A DNA stretch of 64,000 nucleotides, taken from the NCBI GenBank assembly GCA_916613615.1, contig OU744723.1, positions 26,248,710-26,312,709 of the forward strand, read 5' to 3'. This stretch comes from Steromphala cineraria (taxonomy: Eukaryota; Mollusca; Gastropoda; Trochida; Trochidae). Positions 21,533 to 34,900 of the stretch are shown piece by piece (within the stretch, counting starts at the first letter, position 1; the number at the start of each line of letters is the position of its first letter). Under the pieces are notes generated by a model, which was not told the origin of the DNA, did not search any database, and was given only the letters and a program-made list of their open reading frames with translations. A program made the position numbers and the translations under genes.

Positions 21533-23447
21533 ATGCCAAGATTTAGAGGAAGGAGACCGAGGACTCGGAACTATGCGGGGCCGTATGCTTCAGACGACGA
21601 GTTCTCTTCCGAAGTCCATGCTGATGAAACTTCTGATATTGAAACTACTGATGATAGTGACGGGAATAGTGATAGTGATGGATTGGTATCGGACATGGAC
21701 AGTGATCCAGATAACGGGGGAAGCTGCTTCTGCTGGTAGTACTTCCACAGATGAGTTCGTTGACTTGGATGATCAAGACAGTGACACCTCTGATACAGGG
21801 GAGGGGGATTTTGCGGAAAACTGGAAGGACGGGCCGAGGCCACGTGGGCTGGGACAGTTCAAAGAATTGCCTGAGCAACCAAAACCTATTGAATATTTCG
21901 AAATGTTCTTACAAGAAGATGATTACGGATTGATGGCAACGGAAACCAATAGATACTTTCACCAAGAATGCGACAACAAGGTCCTCCCGCCCAAGTCAAG
22001 AATGCGCCAGTGGAAGGATACGAATGCTGAGGAAATGAAAGTATTCGTAGCGATGACTATCGCCATGTCCTTAGTTGTACAGAGGAACTTTTCAGAGTAT
22101 TGGTCGACTAGTGATGTTACCTCGACGCCTTTCTTCCCAAAGTGTATGCCTAGAGACAGGTTTTGGTTGTTGCTCACGTTTCTTCACTTATCTGATAACA
22201 GTACAATGCCAGGACGAAACACACCTCAGTTTTCGCCACTCAATAAACTTGGAATATTGTATAACCGCATCATACATCGGTTCTCAAGAGTTTACATACC
22301 GCATCAACATAGCTCAGTTGATGAGGGATTGGTGCCTTGGAAAGGAAACCTCAGCTTCAAGGTTTACAACCCTGACAAACCTAAGAAGTATGGTATTAAG
22401 GCTTACATGTTGTGCGACTCGCACAATGGATATGTCTGTAAATTCAAACTCTACACTGGAAGAACCAACAAAGTTTCTATAGGAGGGAAAACGTATGATT
22501 TGGTCATGGATTTGGTCAAAGATTACTCACGCAAGGGCTATCATGTTTACATGGACAATTTCTATTCATCTGTAACATTGTACATCAATCTGTGGAAGTG
22601 TGGTTTCGGTGCGACGGGGACGTTGAGAGGAAATAGGAGTGGAATCCCAGTTAAACTGAAGAGGAAGCGAAGAAAGCAGAGAAAGGTTCTATGTTGCAGC
22701 AACACAACAAAGAACTTCTGATCGTCAGGTATGAGGACAGAAAATCAGTCTTGCTTATGTCCACTGTTGAGGACACGGAAGATGTCGAGTCGGGAAGGAA
22801 AAACAGGTGACTGGAGAACCAATTACAAAACCTTGTATCGTTCATGAATACAACAAGTACATGGGTGGCGTCGACCGGGCCGGTCAGATGTTGTCGTACA
22901 CACTGTTCAAAATGAAAACTCTAAAGTGGTGGAAGCGTGTGCGGTTTCATATCCTCAACGTTGCTCTTTGAATGCCTACGTTCTGTACAAAGAACTCTCC
23001 AAAGATAAAAGTTTGAAGACAAACAGAGAATTTAGGAAAGAAATAGTTCAACACATCATAACCTTTGTGGACAGAGAGAAGGTTGCAACTCTCGGCAGAC
23101 GTCCCCGGGGTCGGCGATGTACGACCGACGATAGTATTGTATGCCTGCATGGTCGTCACTTTCCGTCAAAGATCGAGCCTGTAGGAAGAAAGAAGTATTT
23201 GTCACGCACCTGTGTTGTATGTTCTTAAGCCAGACGTGAACTCATGCGACGTGGAGCGGCAGCTGCCAACCAGCCAGTTGGAAAGAAGAAAAGAGTAGGA
23301 AGAGAATCTTCTTTCGAGTGTCTAGACTGCAATGTTGCTTTGTGTGTAGAACCATGTTTCCGCCTATACCATACATCACAAGATTTCTGTAAAGCCTACA
23401 TCAGTCTGTTAGAGAAGGAAGACGAAGATGGGGATGAAGATAATTGA
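21533..23447 (+). pseudogene. piggyBac transposase, DDD type, with frameshifts and a stop
   Basis: About 638 codons, a usual length for piggyBac transposases. The start at 21,533 (MPRFRGRRPRTRN) opens an acidic, Asp/Ser-rich N-terminus. A shift near 21,720 leads to the main segment, which holds SVDEGLVPWKGNLSFKVYNP with the first catalytic Asp and VYMDNFYSS with the second. A shift near 22,656 gives the QQHNKELLIVRYEDRKSVLL strand region. A shift near 22,810 gives YNKYMGGVDRAGQMLSYTLF with the third Asp, and a shift near 22,966 gives SLNAYVLYKELSK. The usual GVDxxDQ reads GVDRAGQ, so the companion Asp (D450 in the moth enzyme) is Gly. A TAA at 23,226 falls between CVVC and the cysteine-rich C-terminus (ECLDCNVALCVEPCFRLYHT), the zinc-binding tail that recognises the ends in known piggyBac. 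The protein cannot be made intact. Confidence 0.92.
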
Positions 23448-23585
23448 AGAAAGAAAAAAGAAGTAGAAGTATGGACTGAACTCTAGACCTTGACCTAGGT
23501 CCTAAAAGGCTGTTATTCGCACCTTTGAAGGTGATTATTGTAATCATTATATATTTGTTGAATATATTGTACAAGTATTTATAAA

Positions 23586-23591
23586 AATAAA
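23586..23591 (+). terminator. Polyadenylation signal after the transposase
   Basis: AATAAA lies 139 bases downstream of the last transposase stop and is followed by a T-rich tract (TTTTTCTTTTTTCATTTCG). It probably ended the transposase mRNA when the element was active. Confidence 0.6.
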
Positions 23592-23763
23592 TTTTTCTTT
23601 TTTCATTTCGTAACAGAGACAGAGAAAGTCAATGTGAGCTGTCCGTGGAAGTTCAACTGAAGCCGCATCATGAACCCCCACCCCTTCTTTGGCACTATAT
23701 ACAATTTTGGAAGGGGGTGGGGATCAAATCATTTACATCATTGTAAAGAGCGAAGAACGAGCT

Positions 23764-24340
23764 TCAATCCAATGTGTCATTTGTAAATGCGCACGAAAAA
23801 CTAAAGAAACTGCAAGCGCTGCGCTATCTGTCGGAAATAACAAACCTTTTCTCAAAAATGATTGGGGTTACCCACCTTGCGGCATTCATATCTCACGAAA
23901 CGTTTGAGATAATTTCAATTTTTTTTCACCATTTTGTAGGTGAGAAAATTGTCTTCATTTCAATGTATCATTTGTCTATGCGCGCACAATGATAAAGAAG
24001 CGGCAGCGATGCGCGGAATAAATGACATCGTCCATCCGCGCTACTTGCGCGCGCCGGCGTGATTTTTATATCAACTTGTAGAGAAAAGAATTGTCTTTAT
24101 TTCCATGTATCAAATGTCTATGCGCGGACAGGAATGAAGAAGCGGTGATCGTTCACACGCGCTAGTTGCGCTCCGGCTATCGCTAATATAACTTGCATTT
24201 ACCTCGCGCACCTTGCGGCATTCATATCTCACGAACCATTAGAGATAATTATTTAAATTTTACATCATTGTGTAGTGAAAAGAATTGTCTTTATTTCCAT
24301 GTATCATATGTCTAAAATAAAGAAGCGGCAAGCGGAAATA
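23764..24340 (+). repeat. piggyBac right-end subterminal repeat cluster
   Basis: Four related copies start near 23,764, 23,945, 24,085 and 24,277. The shared core is AATTGTCTTTATTTCCATGT, then ATCA-ATGTCTATGCGC and AAGAAGCGG; the first copy is the most diverged. A second word, CACCTTGCGGCATTCATATC then TCACGAA, occurs at 23,874 and 24,211. Tandem subterminal repeats near one end often hold transposase-binding sites in DNA transposons; here that role is inference. Confidence 0.7.
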
Positions 24341-24648
24341 AAGACTTTCTTTTGATGACTGTGGGAAAAAAAATATGAGGCGCACCGTAATGTTTTTTTA
24401 TATATTTATAAAGAGGCACAGTGTATCTAGAAGTCCATGTAAAAGAATTATTGTGTGTGCATAAATCAACATTTTACAAGGCTCTAAATAAAAATCCGGG
24501 ATCCGCGAAATAGATACACCAATTGTTGTAAAAGACACAGGACTCGCTACATAAAAATATTCAGTGAGCGGTGCAATCAGGACATAACGGTGGCTGGCAC
24601 CGGACAAAACAATGTCGCCACGGGGGCTAGTTGAGCAAAAACATATAG

Positions 24649-24662
24649 CCGCATCGGAAGGG
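24649..24662 (-). repeat. piggyBac right terminal inverted repeat
   Basis: Reads CCGCATCGGAAGGG on the plus strand, the near-complement of the left end, and abuts TTAA at 24,663-24,666. Confidence 0.88.
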
Positions 24663-24666
24663 TTAA
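24663..24666. repeat. TTAA target site, right of piggyBac
   Basis: TTAA directly after the right terminal repeat. It leads into AACATTGTTCTG, which is a different phase of the satellite unit from the left flank. Confidence 0.85.
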
Positions 24667-24829
24667 AACATTGTTCTGACAAAGTGTCAAGAAATAAAAA
24701 GCAACTTAACTTACTTTGTGACCATGTTGATCGCTAACCCTTATTTAACCCTAACCCTATCCACTAATGTGACAAAAATTGTGTTTCGTAGATCTGAAGA
24801 TATTCGGGAAATAACAGGCCAAAAAGACT

Positions 24830-27800
24830 TTTTACATATCAAAACATTGTTCTGACAAAGTGTCAAGAAACAAAAAGCAACTTAACTCACTTTGTGACCA
24901 TGTTAATCTCGAACCTTTACTTAATGCTGCCCTTATCCACTAATGTTACAAAAATGGTGCTTTTTAGATCTGAAGATATTCGGGAAATAACAGGCCAAAA
25001 AGACTTTTTACACATCAAAACATTGTTCTGACAAAGTTTCAAGAAACAAAAAGCATCTTAACTCACTTTGTGAGCATGTTGATCGCTAACCTTTATTTTA
25101 CCCTAACCCTATCCACTGAGTGACAAAAATGGTGTTTCTTAAAACTGAAGATATTCCAGAAATAACAGGCCAAAAAAACTTTTTACATATCAAAACATTG
25201 TTCTGACAAAGTTTCAAGAAACAAAAAGCAACTTAACTCACTTTGTGAGCAAAGTGATCGCTAACCCTTATTTAACCCTAACCCTATCAACTAATTTGTG
25301 AAAATTGGTGTTTCTTAAAACTGAAGATATTCCGGAAAAAAACAGACCAAAAATACTTTTTACATATCAAAACATTGTTCTGACAAAGTTTCAAGGAACA
25401 AAAAGCAACTTAACTCACTTTGTGAGCATGTTGATCGCAAACCCTTATTTAACCCTAACCCTATCCACTAATGTGACAAAATTGGTGTTTATAAAACTTA
25501 AGATATTCCGGAAATAACAGGCCAAAAAGACTTTTTACATATCAAAACATTGTTCTGACAAAGTTTCAAGAAACAAAAAGCAACTTAACTCACTTTGTGA
25601 GCATGTTGATCGCTAACCCTTAATATAACCCTAACCCTATCCACTAATGTGACAAAAATGGTGTTTCTTAAAACTGAAGATATTCCAGAAATAACAGGCT
25701 AAAAAGATTTTTTACATATCAAAACATTGTTCTGACAAAGTGTCAAGAAACAAAAAGCAACTTAACTCACTTTGTGACCATGTTGATCGCTAACCCTTAT
25801 TTTACCCAAACCCTATCCACTAATGTGACAAAAATTTTGTTTCTTAAAACTGAAGATATTCCGGATATAACAGGCCAAAAATACTTTTTACACATCAAAA
25901 CATTGTTCTGACAAAGTTTCAAGAAACAAAAAGCAACTTAACTCACTTTGTGAGCAAAGTGATCGCTAACCCTTATTTTACCCAAACCCTATCCACTAAT
26001 GTGACAAAAATGGTGTTTCTTAAAACTGAAGATATTCCAGAAATAACAGGCTAAAAAGACTTTTTACATATCAAAACATTGTTCTGACAAAGTTTCAAGA
26101 AACAAAAAGCAACTTAACTCACTTTGTGAGCAAAGTGATCGCTAACCCTTATTTAACCCTAACCCTATCAACTAATTTGTGAAAATTGGTGTTTCTTAAA
26201 ACTGAAGATATTCCGGAAAAAAACAGACCAAAAATACTTTTAACATATCAAAACATTGTTCTGACAAAGTTTCAAGGAACAAAAAGCAACTAAACTCACT
26301 TTGTGAGCATGTTGATCGCAAACCCTTATTTTACCCTAACCCTATCCACTAATGTGACAAAAATGGTGTTTCTTAAAACTGAAGATATTCCGGAAATAAC
26401 AGGCCAAAAAGACTTTTTACATATCAAAACATTGTTCTGACAAAGTTTCAAGGAACAAAAAGCAACTTAACTAACTTTGTGAGCATGTTGATTGCTAACC
26501 CTTAATTTACCCTAACCCTATCCACTTATGTGACAAAATTGGTGTTTATAAAACTGAAGATATTCCAGAAAAAAACAGACCAAAAAGACTTTTTACATAT
26601 CAAAACATTGTTCTGACAAAGTTTCAAGGAACAAAAAGCAACTTAACTCACTTTGTGAGCATGTTGATTGCTAACCCTTTTTATACCCTAACCCTATCCA
26701 CTAATGTGACAAAATTGGTGTTTATAAAACTGAAGATATTCCGGAAATAACAGGCCAAAAAGACTTTTTACATATCAAAACATTGTTCTGACAAAGTTTC
26801 AAGAAACAAAAAGCAACTTAACTCACTTTGTGAGCATGTTGATTGTTAACCCTTATTTTACCCTAACCCTATCCACTAATGTGACGAAAATGGTGTTTCT
26901 TAAAACTGAAGATATTCCGGAAATAACAGACTAAAAAGATTTTTTACATATCAAAACATTGTTCTGACAAAGTGTCAAGAAACAAAAAGCAACTTAACTC
27001 ACTTTGTGACCAGGTTGATCGCTAACCCTTATTTTACCCAAACCCTATCCACTAATGTGACAAAAATTGTGTTTCTCAAAACTGAAGATGTTCCAGAAAT
27101 AACAGGTCAAAAGACTTTTTACATATCAAAACATTGTTCTGACAAATTTTCAAGGAAAAAAAAGCAACTTAACTCACTTTGTGAGCAAAGTGATCGCTAA
27201 CCCTTATTTAACCCTAACCCTATCAACTAATTTGTGAAAATTGGTGTTTCTTAAAACTGAAGATATTCCGGAAAAAAACCAGACCAAAAATACTTTTTAC
27301 ATATCAAAACATTGTTCTGACAAAGCTTCAAGGAACAAAAAGCAACTTAACTCACTTTGTGAGCATGTTGATTGCTAACCCTTATTTTACCCTAACCCTA
27401 TCCATAAATGTGACAAAAATGGTGTTTCTTAAAACTGAAGATATTCCAGAAATAACAGGCCAAAAAGACTTTTTACATATCAAAACATTGTTCTGACAAA
27501 GTTTACACAAGAAACAAAAAGCAACTTAACTCACTTTGTGAGCAAAGTGATCGCTAACCCTTATTTAACCCTAACCCTATCAACTTATTTGTGAAAATTG
27601 GTGTTTCGTAAAACTGAAGATATTCCGGAAAAAAAAACAGACCAAAAATACTTTTTACATATCAAAACATTGTTCTGACAAAGTTTCAAGGAACAAAAAG
27701 CAACTTAACTCACTTTTTGTGAGCATGTTGATTGCCAACCCTTATTATACCCTAACCCTATCCACTAATGTGACAAATTTGTGTTTATAAAACTGAAGAT

Positions 27801-30800
27801 ATTCCGGAAATAACAGGCCAAAAAGACTTTTTACATATCAAAACATTGTTCTAACAAAGTTTCAAGAAACAAAAAGCAACTTAACTCACTTTGTGAGCAA
27901 AGTGATCCCTAACCCTTATTTAACCCTAACCCTATCCACTAATTTGACAAAAATGGTGTTTCTCAAAACTGAAGATATTCTGGGAAAAACAGACCAAAAA
28001 GACATTTTACATATCAAAACATTGTTTTGACAAAGTTTCAAGAAACAAAAAGCAACTTAACTCACTTTGTGAGCATGTTGATCGCTAACCCTTATTTTAC
28101 CCGAACCCTATCCACTAATGTGACAAAAATAGTGTCTCTTAAAACTGAAGATATTCCGGAAATAACAGGCCAAAAAGATTTTTTACATATCAAAACATTG
28201 TTATGACAAAGTGTCAAGAAACAAAAAGCAACTTAACTCACTTTGTGACCATGTTGATCGCTAACCCTTATTTAACCCTAACCCTATCCACTAATGTGAA
28301 AAAAATTGTGTTTCTTAGATCTGAAGATATTCCGGAAATAACAGGCCTAAAAGATTTTTTACATATCAAAACATTGTTCTGACAAAGTGTCAAGAAACAA
28401 AAAGCAACTTAACTCACTTTGTGACCATGTTAATCTCGAACCTTTACTTAATGCTGCCCTTATCCACTAATGTTACAAAAATGGTGCTTTTTAGATCTGA
28501 AGATATTCGGGAAATAACAGGCCAAAAAGACTTTTTACACATCAAAACATTGTTCTGACAAAGTTTCAAGAAACAAAAAGCATCTTAACTCACTTTGTGA
28601 GCATGTTGATCGCTAACCTTTATTTTACCCTAACCCTATCCACTGAGTGACAAAAATGGTGTTTCTTAAAACTGAAGATATTCCAGAAATAACAGGCCAA
28701 AAAAACTTTTTACATATCAAAACATTGTTCTGACAAAGTTTCAAGAAACAAAAAGCAACTTAACTCACTTTGTGAGCAAAGTGATCGCTAACCCTTATTT
28801 AACCCTAACCCTATCAACTAATTTGTGAAAATTGGTGTTTCTTAAAACTGAAGATATTCCGGAAAAAAACAGACCAAAAATACTTTTTACATATCAAAAC
28901 ATTGTTCTGACAAAGTTTCAAGGAACAAAAAGCAACTTAACTCACTTTGTGAGCATGTTGATCGCAAACCCTTATTTAACCCTAACCCTATCCACTAATG
29001 TGACAAAATTGGTGTTTATAAAACTTAAGATATTCCGGAAATAACAGGCCAAAAAGACTTTTTACATATCAAAACATTGTTCTGACAAAGTTTCAAGAAA
29101 CAAAAAGCAACTTAACTCACTTTGTGAGCATGTTGATCGCTAACCCTTAATATAACCCTAACCCTATCCACTAATGTGACAAAAATGGTGTTTCTTAAAA
29201 CTGAAGATATTCCAGAAATAACAGGCTAAAAAGATTTTTTACATATCAAAACATTGTTCTGACAAAGTGTCAAGAAACAAAAAGCAACTTAACTCACTTT
29301 GTGACCATGTTGATCGCTAACCCTTATTTTACCCAAACCCTATCCACTAATGTGACAAAAATTTTGTTTCTTAAAACTGAAGATATTCCGGATATAACAG
29401 GCCAAAAATACTTTTTACACATCAAAACATTGTTCTGACAAAGTTTCAAGAAACAAAAAGCAACTTAACTCACTTTGTGAGCAAAGTGATCGCTAACCCT
29501 TATTTTACCCAAACCCTATCCACTAATGTGACAAAAATGGTGTTTCTTAAAACTGAAGATATTCCAGAAATAACAGGCTAAAAAGACTTTTTACATATCA
29601 AAACATTGTTCTGACAAAGTTTCAAGAAACAAAAAGCAACTTAACTCACTTTGTGAGCAAAGTGATCGCTAACCCTTATTTAACCCTAACCCTATCAACT
29701 AATTTGTGAAAATTGGTGTTTCTTAAAACTGAAGATATTCCGGAAAAAAACAGACCAAAAATACTTTTAACATATCAAAACATTGTTCTGACAAAGTTTC
29801 AAGGAACAAAAAGCAACTAAACTCACTTTGTGAGCATGTTGATCGCAAACCCTTATTTTACCCTAACCCTATCCACTAATGTGACAAAAATGGTGTTTCT
29901 TAAAACTGAAGATATTCCGGAAATAACAGGCCAAAAAGACTTTTTACATATCAAAACATTGTTCTGACAAAGTTTCAAGGAACAAAAAGCAACTTAACTA
30001 ACTTTGTGAGCATGTTGATTGCTAACCCTTAATTTACCCTAACCCTATCCACTTATGTGACAAAATTGGTGTTTATAAAACTGAAGATATTCCAGAAAAA
30101 AACAGACCAAAAAGACTTTTTACATATCAAAACATTGTTCTGACAAAGTTTCAAGGAACAAAAAGCAACTTAACTCACTTTGTGAGCATGTTGATTGCTA
30201 ACCCTTTTTATACCCTAACCCTATCCACTAATGTGACAAAATTGGTGTTTATAAAACTGAAGATATTCCGGAAATAACAGGCCAAAAAGACTTTTTACAT
30301 ATCAAAACATTGTTCTGACAAAGTTTCAAGAAACAAAAAGCAACTTAACTCACTTTGTGAGCATGTTGATTGTTAACCCTTATTTTACCCTAACCCTATC
30401 CACTAATGTGACGAAAATGGTGTTTCTTAAAACTGAAGATATTCCGGAAATAACAGACTAAAAAGATTTTTTACATATCAAAACATTGTTCTGACAAAGT
30501 GTCAAGAAACAAAAAGCAACTTAACTCACTTTGTGACCAGGTTGATCGCTAACCCTTATTTTACCCAAACCCTATCCACTAATGTGACAAAAATTGTGTT
30601 TCTCAAAACTGAAGATGTTCCAGAAATAACAGGTCAAAAGACTTTTTACATATCAAAACATTGTTCTGACAAATTTTCAAGGAAAAAAAAGCAACTTAAC
30701 TCACTTTGTGAGCAAAGTGATCGCTAACCCTTATTTAACCCTAACCCTATCAACTAATTTGTGAAAATTGGTGTTTCTTAAAACTGAAGATATTCCGGAA

Positions 30801-31957
30801 AAAAACCAGACCAAAAATACTTTTTACATATCAAAACATTGTTCTGACAAAGCTTCAAGGAACAAAAAGCAACTTAACTCACTTTGTGAGCATGTTGATT
30901 GCTAACCCTTATTTTACCCTAACCCTATCCATAAATGTGACAAAAATGGTGTTTCTTAAAACTGAAGATATTCCAGAAATAACAGGCCAAAAAGACTTTT
31001 TACATATCAAAACATTGTTCTGACAAAGTTTACACAAGAAACAAAAAGCAACTTAACTCACTTTGTGAGCAAAGTGATCGCTAACCCTTATTTAACCCTA
31101 ACCCTATCAACTTATTTGTGAAAATTGGTGTTTCGTAAAACTGAAGATATTCCGGAAAAAAAAACAGACCAAAAATACTTTTTACATATCAAAACATTGT
31201 TCTGACAAAGTTTCAAGGAACAAAAAGCAACTTAACTCACTTTTTGTGAGCATGTTGATTGCCAACCCTTATTATACCCTAACCCTATCCACTAATGTGA
31301 CAAATTTGTGTTTATAAAACTGAAGATATTCCGGAAATAACAGGCCAAAAAGACTTTTTACATATCAAAACATTGTTCTAACAAAGTTTCAAGAAACAAA
31401 AAGCAACTTAACTCACTTTGTGAGCAAAGTGATCCCTAACCCTTATTTAACCCTAACCCTATCCACTAATTTGACAAAAATGGTGTTTCTCAAAACTGAA
31501 GATATTCTGGGAAAAACAGACCAAAAAGACATTTTACATATCAAAACATTGTTTTGACAAAGTTTCAAGAAACAAAAAGCAACTTAACTCACTTTGTGAG
31601 CATGTTGATCGCTAACCCTTATTTTACCCGAACCCTATCCACTAATGTGACAAAAATAGTGTCTCTTAAAACTGAAGATATTCCGGAAATAACAGGCCAA
31701 AAAGATTTTTTACATATCAAAACATTGTTATGACAAAGTGTCAAGAAACAAAAAGCAACTTAACTCACTTTGTGACCATGTTGATCGCTAACCCTTATTT
31801 AACCCTAACCCTATCCACTAATGTGAAAAAAATTGTGTTTCTTAGATCTGAAGATATTCCGGAAATAACAGGCCTAAAAGATTTTTTACATATCAAAACA
31901 TTGTTCTGACAAAGTGTCAAGAAACAAAAAGCAACTTAACTCACTTTGTGACCATGT
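24830..31957. repeat. Higher-order duplication, period 3,527 bp (about 20 units)
   Basis: 24,830-28,430 recurs as 28,357-31,957. Rare markers recur exactly 3,527 bp apart: the eroded unit with AATCTCGAACCTTTACTTAA (24,905 and 28,432), CCCTTAATATAACCC (25,617 and 29,144) and GTTTACACAAGAAAC (27,500 and 31,027). No difference was noticed at the places compared. It is a tandem copy made by unequal exchange, or an assembly duplication. Confidence 0.88.
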
Positions 31958-34900
31958 TGATCGCTAACCCTTATTTAACCCTAACCCTATCCACTAATGT
32001 GAAAAAAATTGTATTTTTTAGATCTGAAGATATTCCGGAAATAACAGGCCTAAAAGATTTTTTACATATCAAAACATTGTTCTGACAAAGTGTCAAGAAA
32101 CAAAAAAGCAACTTAACTCACTTTGTGACCATGTTGATCGCTAACCCTTATTTAACCCTAACCCTATCCACTAATGTGAAAAAAATTGTATTTTTTAGAT
32201 CTGAAGATATTCCGGAAATAACAGGCCAAAAAGATTTTTTACATATCAAAACATTGTTCTGACAAAGTGTCAAGAAACAAAAAGCAACTTAACTCACTTT
32301 GTGACTATGTTGATTGCTAACCCTTATTTAACCCTAACCCTATCCACTAATGTGAAAAAAATTGTGTTTCTTAGATCTGAAGATATTCCGGAAATAACAG
32401 GCCAAAAAGATTTTTTACATATCAAAACATTGTTATGACAAAGTGTCAAGAAACAAAAAGCAACTAAACTCACTTTGTGACCATGTTGATCGCTAACCCT
32501 TATTTAACCCTAACCCTATCCACTAATGTGAAAAAAATTGTGTTTCTTAGATCTGAAGATATTCCGGAAATAACAGGCCTAAAAGATTTTTTACATATCA
32601 AAACATTGTTCTGACAAAATGTCAAGAAACAAAAAGCAACTTAACTCACTTTGTGACCATGTTGATCGCTAACCCTTATTTAACCCTAACCCTATCCACT
32701 AATGTGAAAAAAATTGTATTTTTTAGATCTGAAGATATTCCGGAAATAACAGGCCAAAAAGATTTTTTACATATCAAAACATTGTTCTGACAAAGTGTCA
32801 AGAAACAAAAAGCAACTTAACTCACTTTGTGACTATGTTGATTGCTAACCCTTATTTAACCCTAACCCTATCCACTAATGTGAAAAAAATTGTGTTTCTT
32901 AGATCTGAAGATATTCCGGAAATAACAGGCCAAAAAGATTTTTTACATATCAAAACATTGTTCTGACAAAGTGTCAAGAAACAAAAAGCAACTTAACTCA
33001 CTTTGTGACCATGTTGATTGTTAACCCTTATTCAACCCTAACCCTATCCACTAATGTGACAAAAATGGTGTTTCTTAAAACTGAAGATATTCCGGAAATA
33101 ACAGGCCACAAAGACTTTTTACACATCAAAACATTGTTCTGACAAAGTTTCAGGAAACAAAAAGCAACTTAAAGTGATCGCTAACCCTTATTTAACCCTA
33201 ACCCTATCCACTAATGTGACAAAAATGGTGTTTCTTAAAACCTAAGATATTCCGGAAATAACAGGCCAAAAAGACTTTTTACATATCAAAACATTGTTCT
33301 GACAAAGTTTCAAGAAACAAAAAGCAACTTAACTCACTTTGTGAGCAAAGTGATCGCTAACCCTTATTTAACCCTAACCCTATCCACTAATGTGACAAAA
33401 ATGGTGTTTCTTAAAACTGAAGATATTCCGGAAATAACAGGCCAAAAAGACTTTTTACACATCAAAACATTGTTCTGACAAAGTTTCAAGAAACAAAAAG
33501 CAACTTAACTCACTTTGTGAGCAAAGTGATCGCTAACCCTTATTTAACCCTAACCCTATCCACTAATGTGACAAAAATGGTGTTTCTTAAAACCTATGAT
33601 ATTCCGGAAATAACAGGCCAAAAAGACTTTTTACATATCAAAACATTGTTCTGACAAAGTTTCAAGCAACAAAAAGCAACTTAACTCACTTTGTAAGCAA
33701 AGTGATCGCTAACCCTTATTTAACCCTAAACCTATCCACTAATGTGACAAAAATGGGGTTTCTTAAAATTGAAGATATTCCGGAAATAACAGGCCAAAAA
33801 GATTTTTTACATATCAAAACATTGTTCTGACAAAGTGTCAAGAAACAAAAAGCAACTTAACTCACTTTGTGAGCAAAGTGATCGCTAACCCTTATTTAAC
33901 CCTAACCCTATCAACTTATTTGTGAAAATTGGTGTTTCTTAAAACTGAAGATATTCCGGGAAAAAAAACAGACCAAAAATACTTTTTACATATCAAAACA
34001 TTGTTCTGACAAAGTTTCAAGGAACAAAAAGCAACTTAACTCACTTTGTGAGCATGTTGATTGCTAACCCTTATTATACCATAACCCTATCCACTAATGT
34101 GACAAATTTGTGTTTATAAAACTGAAGATATTCCGGAAATAACAGGCCAAAAAGACTTTTTACATATCAAAACATTGTTCTGACAAAGTTTCAAGAAACA
34201 AAAAGCAACTTAACTCACTTTGTGAGCAAAGTGATCGCTAACCCTTATTTAACCCTAACCCTATCCACTAATTTGACAAAAATGGTGTTTCTCAAAACTG
34301 AAGATATTCCGGAAATAACAGGCCAAAAAGACTTTTTACACATCAAAACATTGTTCTGACAAAGTTTCAAGAAACAAAAAGCAACTTAACTCACTTTGTG
34401 AGCAAAGTGATCGCTAACCCTTATTTAACCCTAACCCTATCCACTAATGTGACAAAAATGGTGTTTTTTAAAACCTAAGATATTCCGGAAATAACAGGCC
34501 AAAAAGACTTTTTACATATCAAAACATTGTTCTGACAAAGTTTCAAGAAACAAAAAGCAACTTAACTCACTTTGTGAGCAAAGTGATCGCTAACCCTTAT
34601 TTAACCCAAACCCTATCCACTAATGTGACAAAAATGGTGTTTCTTAAAACTGAAGATATTCCGGAAATAACAGGCCAAAAAGACTTTTTACACAACAAAA
34701 CATTGTTCTGACAAAGTTTCAAGAAACAAAAAGCAACTTAACTCACTTTGTGAGCAAAGTGATCGCTAACCCTTATTTAACCCTAACCCTATCCACTAAT
34801 GTGACAAAAATGGTGTTTCTTAAAACCTAAGATATTCCGGAAATAACAGGCCAAAAAGACTTTTTACATATCAAAACATTGTTCTGACAAAGTTTCAAGC

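Larger units (their letters stand above)
19765..24662 (+). mobile_element. piggyBac-superfamily DNA transposon, 4,898 bp, inactive gene
   Basis: Both ends carry a CCCTT-starting inverted repeat (13 of 14 bases match) next to TTAA, the hallmark of piggyBac elements. The interior contains one transposase gene on the plus strand (21,533-23,447), unusually long non-coding flanks (about 1.77 kb left, 1.2 kb right) and sets of internal repeats in both flanks. The element is less AT-rich than the satellite around it. Its gene is broken, so mobility would require transposase supplied from elsewhere. Confidence 0.93.
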
